This document shows positions 27,574-34,445 of a stretch of 64,000 nucleotides of DNA, piece by piece. Position numbers and translations under genes: made by a program. Source of the DNA: Actinomyces sp. oral taxon 414 (GTDB lineage: Bacteria; Actinomycetota; Actinomycetes; Actinomycetales; Actinomycetaceae); NCBI RefSeq assembly GCF_001278845.1, contig NZ_CP012590.1:744001-808000 (forward strand), read 5' to 3'. How positions within the stretch are numbered: the stretch's first letter is position 1; every line of letters begins with the position of its first letter. Below the pieces are notes generated by a model. It was not told where the DNA came from, ran no database searches, and was given only the letters and a program-made list of their open reading frames with translations.

Positions 27574-28782
27574 ATGCTCTCGCTCAGAGGGATCGCATGG
27601 ATGAACCTGCGCGGCCACCCCGCGCGGACGACGGCGCTGATCGTCTTCACGGCGCTCATGACGCTCGTCGCCTTCGGCGGCGCCCTGGTCGTCCAGGGGG
27701 TCCGCCAGAGCCTGGAAACGGTCCGGGCCCGCCTGGGCGCCGACATCCTCGTCGTCCCCGATGACGCCGGCAGCGAGTTCGACGCCCAGACCGTCCTCAT
27801 CCAGGCCGAGCCGGGATACTTCTACATGGGGGCCGACGTGCTCGGACGGGTCGCCGCGACCCCGGGCGTGGAGCGGGCCTCGGCCCAGCTGTTCCTGGCC
27901 TCCACCCGGGAGAGCTGCTGCTCGGCCCGGCTCCAGATCATCGCCTTCGACCCGGCCACCGACTTCACCGTCCAACCGTGGATCGAGGATGCGCTGGGAG
28001 GCGGCGCCGTCGGCGAGGGGGACGTGGTCATTGGCAGCAATGTGACGGCCGGCAGCGGCGGGACCATCCGTCTGTTCGGCAACGATCTGCGCGTCGTCGG
28101 GCAGTTCGCGCCCACGGGATCCACGCTGGACAACGCGGTCTACGTGAATTTCGATACCTTCGACGCCGTCCTGAAGTCCTCCTTCGACAAGGGCCTCAAC
28201 AAGTACGGGCGCCTCGCCTCCGAAGACGTCATCTCCTCGGTGTCGGTCGAGGTGGGGCCCGGCTACGACGTCGACGCCGTCGCCGCCGATATCGAGAACC
28301 GGGTGGACGGCGTCACCGCCGTCACCTCCAAGACCATGGTGTCGGGCATCGCCGACGGCCTCGCCGCGATCTCGCGCACGGTCGCGGTCCTGACCGCCGT
28401 CGTCTGGGCGACCGGCCTGATGATGACCGTCGTGGTCTTCACCCTGACGATCCGCGAGCGGCGCGGGGAGTTCGCCGCCCTGACGGCGGTGGGGGCGAGC
28501 CGCGGCGTGATCGCGCGGATCGTGGTCGGGGAGGCCATGACGGCCGATCTCATCGGCGGCGCCGCCGGCGTCGCGGTCTCGGGGGTGCTGCTCGGCTCGT
28601 TCCGCGTCCTGGTCGGGCAGGTCCTCGGGGTCGGCTTCGTGCTGCCCCCGGCGGGGACGGTGGCGGCGCTGGCCGTCGTCTGCCTGGCCTGCGCGGGGGC
28701 CGTGGCGGCGCTGTCCTCGTGGGCGGCGGTCAGGAGCATTAACCGGATGGACCCGAGCCTGGTGCTCAGGGAGGGCGAGTGA
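27574..28782 (+). CDS. FtsX-like ABC transporter permease (2)
   Basis: 402 aa from ATG 27574, which has AGGAGG 5 nt upstream; an ATG at 27556 overlapping the previous stop is the alternative. Same architecture as the first permease, with RERRGEFAALTAVGASRGVIARIV near the third helix. The extracellular domain carries an adjacent Cys pair (STRESCCSARLQ). The resemblance to the permease pair of p19/FTR1-linked iron transport operons is by recall only. Confidence 0.86.
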   Translation: MLSLRGIAWMNLRGHPARTTALIVFTALMTLVAFGGALVVQGVRQSLETVRARLGADILVVPDDAGSEFDAQTVLIQAEPGYFYMGADVLGRVAATPGVERASAQLFLASTRESCCSARLQIIAFDPATDFTVQPWIEDALGGGAVGEGDVVIGSNVTAGSGGTIRLFGNDLRVVGQFAPTGSTLDNAVYVNFDTFDAVLKSSFDKGLNKYGRLASEDVISSVSVEVGPGYDVDAVAADIENRVDGVTAVTSKTMVSGIADGLAAISRTVAVLTAVVWATGLMMTVVVFTLTIRERRGEFAALTAVGASRGVIARIVVGEAMTADLIGGAAGVAVSGVLLGSFRVLVGQVLGVGFVLPPAGTVAALAVVCLACAGAVAALSSWAAVRSINRMDPSLVLREGE

Positions 28783-28783
28783 C

Positions 28784-29476
28784 GTGGGCGACGCGAGGGT
28801 CGAGGCCAGGGCCGTAACGAAGGACTACCCGCGCGCGGGCGCCTCCGGCGGCGCCCTCACCGCGGTGCGGCCGCTGGACCTGGAGCTGGGGCCGGGGAGC
28901 CTGACCGTGGTCACCGGGCGCTCCGGCAGCGGCAAGAGCACCCTGCTGAGCATGCTGGCCGGCATGCTCGCGCCGACGTCGGGCGCCGTGATCCTCGACG
29001 GCGCGGACCTGTACTCGCTGGACGAGAAGTCCCGTTCGCGCCTGCGCAATGCGAAGATCGGCCTCGTCCCGCAGGGGCACACCGCCCTGCGCGCCCTGAG
29101 CGTGCTCGACAACGTCCTGCTCCCGGCGGTCCTGTACTCCCGGGAGCGTCCTCCCCGGCAGCGGGCGGAGCACCTCCTGGAGGCGGTGGGCATCGCCGAG
29201 CTGGCGCGGGTCGGGCCCCATGAGCTGTCCGGCGGCGAACTGCGCCGCATGGCGGTCGCCCGGGCCCTGCTCATGGACCCGGTCGTCGTGCTCGCCGACG
29301 AGCCCACGGCGGGCCTCGACGAGGAGAGCGCGGCCCGGGTGCTGGAGCTGCTGCGCGGGGCGGCCGACGACGGCGCGGCCGTGCTGGTGGTCACGCACGA
29401 GGACGGGGCGGCGCGCTTCGCGGACCGCGTGCTCACCATGGCCGACGGACGACTCGGCGACTCGCCCGCCCGCTAG
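28784..29476 (+). CDS. ABC transporter ATP-binding protein (LolD/MacB type)
   Basis: 230 aa. Walker A GRSGSGKST, Q-loop VPQGHTAL, signature LSGGELRRMAVARALL, Walker B VVLADEPTAGLDEES, switch His VVTHEDG. This is the type that energises FtsX-like permeases and usually drives a mechanotransmission or lipid/substrate extrusion rather than import. It starts 1 nt after the second permease. Confidence 0.9.
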   Translation: MGDARVEARAVTKDYPRAGASGGALTAVRPLDLELGPGSLTVVTGRSGSGKSTLLSMLAGMLAPTSGAVILDGADLYSLDEKSRSRLRNAKIGLVPQGHTALRALSVLDNVLLPAVLYSRERPPRQRAEHLLEAVGIAELARVGPHELSGGELRRMAVARALLMDPVVVLADEPTAGLDEESAARVLELLRGAADDGAAVLVVTHEDGAARFADRVLTMADGRLGDSPAR

Positions 29477-29542
29477 CCCGCCCGCGAGCGCGCCGCCAGT
29501 CCGCCCCCACCGGCCCGCTCGCCGGCCGGCCCGGCTCGCGAA

Positions 29543-29603
29543 CGCGTAGGTTTCTAGTCGAACGCGTACCTCCCGTCTGCGCGTTCGACTGGAAATCTAC
29601 GCG
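29543..29603. repeat. Inverted repeat, 24-nt arms (possible terminator of the ABC operon)
   Basis: Arms at 29543-29566 and 29580-29603 match at 22 of 24 positions with a 13-nt loop. It begins 67 nt after the ATPase stop. It lacks a T-run, so a terminator role is uncertain. Confidence 0.75.
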
Positions 29604-29879
29604 CTCACGAAGGGTCGGGGGCGTCCCGGTGGGACGAGGGGAATGGGCGAGACACCCCGGGACCGGTCCGGGTGGCGGGGTTCTTCCCGGGCCGGCGCTC
29701 CCACGGGCCCGACGGGGTCGTCGAAGTGGTCACCGCGGTCGTCGGGCGCCCGAACCGCCCCCGACGACCCCGCCATACTCGACCCCCTCCAACACACCCG
29801 GAGGAGACACGGACGGGGTCGTCACGACCAACCCCGCACCCCGTGTTCCGCGCCCCGCCCACCGGTCCGACCGCGTCCG

Positions 29880-29980
29880 CTACGCCCTTTTCCGTCTACT
29901 ACGCTCCTTCACCCTCCACTGTACGAGAAAAAGGAGCGCAGCAGAGGGTGAAGGAGCGTAGCAGACGAGAAGAGGCGTAG
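29880..29980. repeat. Long inverted repeat, 37-nt arms
   Basis: Arms 29880-29916 and 29944-29980 are complementary except for a few mismatches; the inner 24 positions have one mismatch. The right arm contains direct copies of GCGTAGCAGACG, and a further related copy (GGAGCGCAGCAGA) lies in the loop. Confidence 0.8.
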
Positions 29981-30143
29981 CAGACGACGGATCCTTCCCA
30001 CCGGATCACCGCAGATGCCCCAGAACGGGATCATCACCGCGGCCCACGGGCCCCGTTCGCTCGCCGGGGCGCCCGCCCGGCCGCCGTCCGGCCCGCGGAC
30101 GCCCCTCCCGAGAACCCTGCCCGGGGCCCGCGGCGACGCAAGC

Positions 30144-30263
30144 TGTCCAAATCTGCCACAAAGGCCCGGATTGAGCCGGAGGGCGCGAGAAGAATCGTTG
30201 ATATTCCGCGCTTTTCTTCGCGGCCGATCCCGGTCCGGGGCGCCTTTGTGGCAGATTCGGACA
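30144..30263. repeat. 120-bp palindromic element, copy 1
   Basis: Terminal inverted repeats of 22 nt (30144-30165 and 30242-30263) differ at one position; they begin TGTCCAAATCTGCCAC. The interior also pairs imperfectly around an apex GAATCGTTGATATTC, giving one long hairpin. It is MITE-like in form, but no target-site duplication or transposase is evident. Confidence 0.8.
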
Positions 30264-30308
30264 CGCCCCCATCCCGAACCATCCCACCAACCCCACCAGC
30301 ACCACCCA

Positions 30309-30374
30309 GAATAACCTTCCGGGGGTTAACCATTGAGAACGGGGGTTGACCATTGAGAACGAGGAAGGTTATTC
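30309..30374. repeat. 12-bp inverted repeat enclosing a 20-bp tandem repeat
   Basis: GAATAACCTTCC at 30309-30320 pairs with GGAAGGTTATTC at 30363-30374. Between them are two 20-nt units (30321-30340, 30341-30360), identical except for one A/G change. Confidence 0.8.
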
Positions 30375-30435
30375 AGCGGGCGGTGGTGCGGGGCGCCCGG
30401 GGGATCGGCGTGGCGGTCCGTGAGATCGTCACTTA

Positions 30436-30514
30436 ACCCGCGAGATCGCCGGGTAACCCGCGAGAACGTACCTCTAGCAGACGTTCTCGCGGGTTAAGTG
30501 GCGATCTCGCGGGT
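30436..30514. repeat. Composite long palindrome, 15 + 16 bp perfect arms
   Basis: Outer arms 30436-30450 and 30500-30514 are perfectly complementary, as are inner arms 30454-30469 and 30481-30496, with 3-nt internal mismatches and an 11-nt loop. The unit TAACCCGCGAGA also recurs within each arm. Confidence 0.85.
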
Positions 30515-30688
30515 CAGGGCGCCTGGGCGGGGCCCGCGGCGGCGCTCGGGCGGGGCCGGCGCGGTCGAACGGGGTACCCGCCCGGTCCGTGACCGCCCTC
30601 CGCGCGGGTGTCCGTGCCGGTGCCGACGTCGTGGACCTCGTCGAGGCGGGCGACCGCCCTCCCCCGGCCGGTCCGCGGCGGCGCCGGT

Positions 30689-30808
30689 TGTCCAAATCTG
30701 CCACAAAGACCCGGATCGAGCCGGAACACCGGAAGAGAATCGTTGATATTCCGCGGTTTCATTCGCGGCCGATCTCGCCGCGGGGCGCCTTTGTGTCAGA
30801 TTTGGACA
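30689..30808. repeat. 120-bp palindromic element, copy 2
   Basis: Same length and order as copy 1, with the same start TGTCCAAATCTGCCAC and the same apex GAATCGTTGATATTCCGCG. Similarity continues past the right end (CGCCCCC, CCACCAGCACCAC, CCAGAATAACCTTC), so the duplicated unit is about 190 bp. Confidence 0.8.
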
Positions 30809-31081
30809 CGCCCCCGCCCTGGGTCGTCCCAGGAGTCCCACCAGCACCACTCGGACGATCCCAGAATAACCTTCGAGGGTTTAACCCCCGTCCTCATGGG
30901 TCAACCCCCGTCGTGAAAGGACCGAGGCGGCGGGGCCCCGGGACCATCACGACCGGCCCCGCGACCCCGCACACCACCCCCAATGATCCGCATCACACAA
31001 CGCACTCAGACGCCTCCGGAATAACCTTCGTGGAGCAGGAATGAGTGGAGCGGGAATGAGCGGGAATGGGATGGGGTCGGC

Positions 31082-32059
31082 TCAGCCGGCGCCGTCGCCC
31101 TGCGCGACGCGCACCCGCCAGCGGCCCTCACCGCTGCCCGCCGCCGCCCCCGGCGTGCGCACCATGCCCTCCTGGGCGATGGTGGACACGAGCCGCCCCG
31201 AGGTGTCGAAGACCTCCGCGCGCGCCATGGCCCGTCCCCCGGTCGAGGAGGGGGAGTCCTGGACGAACAGCAGCCAGTCGCTCACGTCCACGTCGCGGTG
31301 GAACCACTGGGCGTGGTCGAGGGTCGCCAGGCTCATCCCCTGGCTGCGCCAGCTCAGCCCCTGGCTGCGCAGGGCCGGTTCGAGCATGACCTGGTCGCAC
31401 ATGTAGGCCAGCAGGGCCCGGTGGACGGTTTGGTCCGCCTCGGCGGGCACCCGGCCGCGGGCGCGCGCCCACAGGCGCTGGCGGCCGATGCCGCGCCCGT
31501 CCGGGCGCAGGTAGACGCTCCCCTCGACGTGGCGCAGGTCGAAGGCGGCGGTGCGGCCCAGGAACTTGGCCGCCGGGTGGTCGAGCGTGCGGAAGATCTC
31601 CAGGGAGCTGACCAGTTCGTCGGGGCCGGGGGCCTCGGGCGGGTCCAGCTGGACGTCGGCGCCGGCCTGGAGCTCCTGGAAGGAGGAGATCATGGCCAGG
31701 ACGGGCACCCCGTTCTGGGAGGCGGTGGTGCGCCGCTGGGAGAAGGAGCGTCCGTCGTGCAGGCGCTCGACGTCGAAGCGCAGGGGCTCGTCCGGTTCGC
31801 CGGCGCGCATGAAGTAGGCGTGCACGGAGTGGGGCAGACGGGCGCCGTCGCCGTCGTCGATCATGGTCGCCGCGGCGGCCAGCAGCCCCTGCGCGACGAC
31901 CTGGCCGCCGTAGATCCGCCCCGAGAGCTGGGGCAGGGACCGCCCCGTGAAGGAGTCCGCCCCGTTCCCCCCGCCGGCGTCCTCGGTCAGCGCCAGGACG
32001 CGGGTGACCGATCCCAGCGGCTCCTCGACGGCGGGGGGAACGGGGTAGGGGGTCGTCAC
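31082..32059 (-). CDS. tesB: Acyl-CoA thioesterase II (TesB family)
   Basis: 325 aa. A double hot-dog fold: N-terminal RIYGGQVVAQGLLAAAATM and SVHAYFMRAGEPDEPLRFDVERLHDGRSFSQRRTTASQ, then C-terminal LAYMCDQVMLEPALR and SLDHAQWFHR-like (SLATLDHAQWFHRDVDVSDWLLF) which carry the Asp/Gln/Thr active-site region. It hydrolyses fatty acyl-CoA. GTG 32059 overlaps the ptsI stop by 4 nt, an unexpected pairing with the PTS enzyme. Confidence 0.9.
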   Translation of the reverse strand: MTTPYPVPPAVEEPLGSVTRVLALTEDAGGGNGADSFTGRSLPQLSGRIYGGQVVAQGLLAAAATMIDDGDGARLPHSVHAYFMRAGEPDEPLRFDVERLHDGRSFSQRRTTASQNGVPVLAMISSFQELQAGADVQLDPPEAPGPDELVSSLEIFRTLDHPAAKFLGRTAAFDLRHVEGSVYLRPDGRGIGRQRLWARARGRVPAEADQTVHRALLAYMCDQVMLEPALRSQGLSWRSQGMSLATLDHAQWFHRDVDVSDWLLFVQDSPSSTGGRAMARAEVFDTSGRLVSTIAQEGMVRTPGAAAGSGEGRWRVRVAQGDGAG

Positions 32060-33753
32060 AGACCGAGCTCCTCCAGCACCGGCAGCTCGGCGCGCACCGC
32101 CGCGCGCGCGTCCTCGGCGGTGCGCGAGTCGATGGCGATCTGCGCCAGGCGCTTGCAGTCGGCCAGGTCGACGGACTTGAGCACGGCGTCGACGTCGGGC
32201 AGGGCCCGGGCGGTCATGGACAGGCTGGCCACGCCCAGGCCCACGAGGACGACGGCCAGGGCCGGGTCCGCGGCCGCCTCGCCGCACACGCCCACGGGGC
32301 GCCCGTGCGGCGCGGCGCCGTCGCAGGCGGCCTTGATCAGGCGCAGGACGGCGGGCTGCCAGCCGGTGGACAGGTAGGCCAGGGAGGACAGGAGGCGGTC
32401 GGCGGCCATGACGTACTGGGTGAGGTCGTTGGTGCCGATGGAGGCGAAGTCGGCGTGCTCGAACATCTTGTCCGCCATGAGGGCGGCGGAGGGGACCTCG
32501 ATCATCATGCCGGCGATCTTCAGGCCGTGGGCGCGGGCCTGGTCGGTGAAGGCCTTGGCCTCGTCGGCGGTGGAGATCATGGGGGCCATGACCCACACCT
32601 TGGCGTTGGTGGCGGCCTCGGCCTTGGCCAGGGCCTGGAGCTGGTGCTCCAGGACCTCCGGGTCGCGGCGGGCGGTGCGGTAGGCGCGCACTCCCAGCGC
32701 GGGGTTGGCCTCGGTGGCGTCGGTGAGGAAGGGCAGGGGCTTGTCCGCGCCGGCGTCGAGGGTGCGCACCACGACCTTCTTGCCGGGGAAGGCCTCCAGC
32801 ACGCCGCGGTAGGCCTCCACCTGCGCCTCGATGGTGGGCTCCTCGGGCTGGTCAAGGAAGCAGAACTCGGTGCGGAACAGGCCCACGCCCATGGCGCCGG
32901 CCTCGGCGGCGCTGCGGGCGCCGGCGGCGTCGCCGACATTGGCCAGCAGCTGGACCTCGTGGCCGTCCTTGGTGGCGCCGTCGCCCTTGAACACGCGCAC
33001 GCGGCTGGCCAGCTCGCGGGCGCGGCGCAGCGCCTCCTCGCTGGGGTTGAGGGTGATGCTGCCCTTGGTGCCGTCGACCAGGACGATGTCGCCGTCGGAC
33101 AGCTGGTCGGTGACCTGCTCGCCGGTGCCCACGATGGCGGGCATGCCCAGGGCGCGGGCGAGGATGGCGGTGTGGGAGGTCGGGCCGCCCTCGGAGGTGA
33201 TGAAGGCGACGACCTTCTCCGGGTTGAGCAGGGCGGTGTCCGCCGGGGCGAGGTCCTTGGCCACCAAGACGAAGGGCTCGGGCAGACGCGGGATGCCGGG
33301 CATGGGGGAGTCGGTCAGGACGGCGATGATGCGGTCGCGCACGTCGGCGACGTCCCGGGTGCGCTCGGCCATGTAGCCGCCGAGGGACTTGAGCATGTCG
33401 GCCAGGGTGCCGGCGGCCTCCCAGACGGCGCGCGCCGGCATGAGGCGGCGCTCGCGCACCTTGGCCTGGGCCGAGGTGGTCAGGGTCGGGTCGGCGGCCA
33501 TCTGGGCGGTGGTCTCCAGCAGGGTTCGCCCATCGCCCTTGGCCTCGGCCGCCGAGAGCTCCAGGCCCTTCTTGACGGTCTGGGCGGCGGCGGCGATCCG
33601 GTCGCACTCGGCCTCGAGGTCGGTGCCGGCGGGCAGCGTTTCGATGGCGGGCTCGGGGATGCCCGGCGCCATGCGGGCGACGGGGCCGGCGACGAGCCCG
33701 GGGCTCACGCCGATTCCGGTCAGGGCGGTGGGCTGTGCGTCTGACGTGGCCAT
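32056..33753 (-). CDS. ptsI: PTS enzyme I (PEP-protein phosphotransferase)
   Basis: 565 aa, typical length. The N-terminal phosphohistidine domain has GGPTSHTAILARALGMPAIVG, where the His is phosphorylated; the C-terminal PEP-binding barrel has GLFRTEFCFL, IGTNDLTQY and VCGEAAADP with the catalytic Cys. It transfers phosphate from PEP to HPr, starting the sugar PTS chain. HPr is not in this window. GAGGAG lies before ATG 33753. It is divergent from an EIIB gene. Confidence 0.95.
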   Translation of the reverse strand: MATSDAQPTALTGIGVSPGLVAGPVARMAPGIPEPAIETLPAGTDLEAECDRIAAAAQTVKKGLELSAAEAKGDGRTLLETTAQMAADPTLTTSAQAKVRERRLMPARAVWEAAGTLADMLKSLGGYMAERTRDVADVRDRIIAVLTDSPMPGIPRLPEPFVLVAKDLAPADTALLNPEKVVAFITSEGGPTSHTAILARALGMPAIVGTGEQVTDQLSDGDIVLVDGTKGSITLNPSEEALRRARELASRVRVFKGDGATKDGHEVQLLANVGDAAGARSAAEAGAMGVGLFRTEFCFLDQPEEPTIEAQVEAYRGVLEAFPGKKVVVRTLDAGADKPLPFLTDATEANPALGVRAYRTARRDPEVLEHQLQALAKAEAATNAKVWVMAPMISTADEAKAFTDQARAHGLKIAGMMIEVPSAALMADKMFEHADFASIGTNDLTQYVMAADRLLSSLAYLSTGWQPAVLRLIKAACDGAAPHGRPVGVCGEAAADPALAVVLVGLGVASLSMTARALPDVDAVLKSVDLADCKRLAQIAIDSRTAEDARAAVRAELPVLEELGL

Positions 33754-33955
33754 GGGTACTCCTCAACAGTGATGGAGGCGGGGTGTCGCGCTCATTGTGC
33801 CCTGTTCAGGCCGGGTTCGGGAGGTTTCCGCCACAGGTGAATCACGTGTGACACATTCGGGCGGGCGCTCCGGACCCGCCCGTCGGGGCCCGCGGATGAC
33901 GTCGCGCGGGCGGCGCGGCGGGCGGTTCGGGGCGCGGGGGGATCCCGATCTGGGA

Positions 33956-33961
33956 TAAAGT
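33956..33961 (+). promoter_or_regulatory. -10 hexamer of the first EIIB gene
   Basis: TAAAGT (in GGGATAAAGTGATGG), with a leader of about 30 nt to ATG 33996, which has GAGGAG 5 nt upstream. Confidence 0.4.
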
Positions 33962-33995
33962 GATGGCGGACACTCACGACCAGCGAGGAGAACCT

Positions 33996-34226
33996 ATGAG
34001 CACCGCATCAGACATTGTCAAGGGCCTGGGGGGCCGCGACAACATCACGGACCTCGAGCCCTGCATCACGCGCCTGCGCGTGGAGGTGGTCGATCAGGAG
34101 AAGGTCGACGAGGAGGCCCTGCGCGCCACCGGCGCCTTCGGGGTCGTGCGCTCCGGCCGGGTCGTCCAGGTCGTCGTCGGGCCGACGGCGGACACCCTCG
34201 CCTCCGAGATCGCCGAGCTGGACTGA
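33996..34226 (+). CDS. Stand-alone PTS EIIB domain (glucose/GlcNAc family), copy 1
   Basis: 76 aa. It has GGRDNITDLEPCITRLRVEV with the phosphorylated Cys, and GVVRSGRVVQVVVGP. It carries phosphate from EIIA to sugar bound at EIIC. It is a paralogue of the EIIB at 37166, of identical length. It is divergent from ptsI with no EIIC next to it. Confidence 0.92.
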   Translation: MSTASDIVKGLGGRDNITDLEPCITRLRVEVVDQEKVDEEALRATGAFGVVRSGRVVQVVVGPTADTLASEIAELD

Positions 34227-34297
34227 CTCCGGTCGGCCGGCCGGTCCGCCGGCCAGCGCCGCGTCCGCCTCGTCGGCTGGCGCGGCGCATCATCGTG

Positions 34298-34315
34298 TGC
34301 AACGCTTGCAGCAAG
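34298..34315. promoter_or_regulatory. Operator-like palindrome upstream of malQ
   Basis: Two overlapping palindromes: TGCAA-CGC-TTGCA (34298-34310) and CTTGC-A-GCAAG (34305-34315). This resembles LacI-family (MalR-type) operators of actinobacteria. It lies 131 nt before malQ; the regulator gene is not in the window. Confidence 0.5.
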
Positions 34316-34445
34316 ACGTCACTCCTCCTGCCGGGCCCGGCGCGCCGACGCCCGGGGCCGGCAGCCCCCAGTCCGCAACGGGGCCCCGATGCGGCGGTCC
34401 CGCCCCACCCGCGCGCCAGCGCCTGATCACAAGGCCGTTCCCGCT

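Larger units (their letters stand above)
29477..31081. other. 1.6-kb gene-free region packed with inverted repeats
   Basis: No frame here shows protein-like character. It contains, left to right: an imperfect 24-bp inverted repeat (29543-29603), a 13-bp one (29711-29774), a 37-nt one (29880-29980), a 120-bp palindromic element (30144-30263), a 12-bp inverted repeat around two 20-bp repeats (30309-30374), a composite 31-bp stem (30436-30514), a second 120-bp element (30689-30808) and three copies of GAATAACCTTC. Base composition is more even than in the flanking genes. Confidence 0.85.

Noticed and set aside
30144..30808. CRISPR array
   Set aside because: Only two copies, 545 bp apart, and the units are palindromes without spacers; no cas genes in the window.
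30589..31044. Open frames across the palindromic region
   Set aside because: They run through the inverted repeats with no domain or codon bias; the sequence is better explained as noncoding repeats.
33792..33977. 61-aa leftward frame between ptsI and EIIB
   Set aside because: No ribosome binding site, atypical composition, and it covers the expected promoter region.
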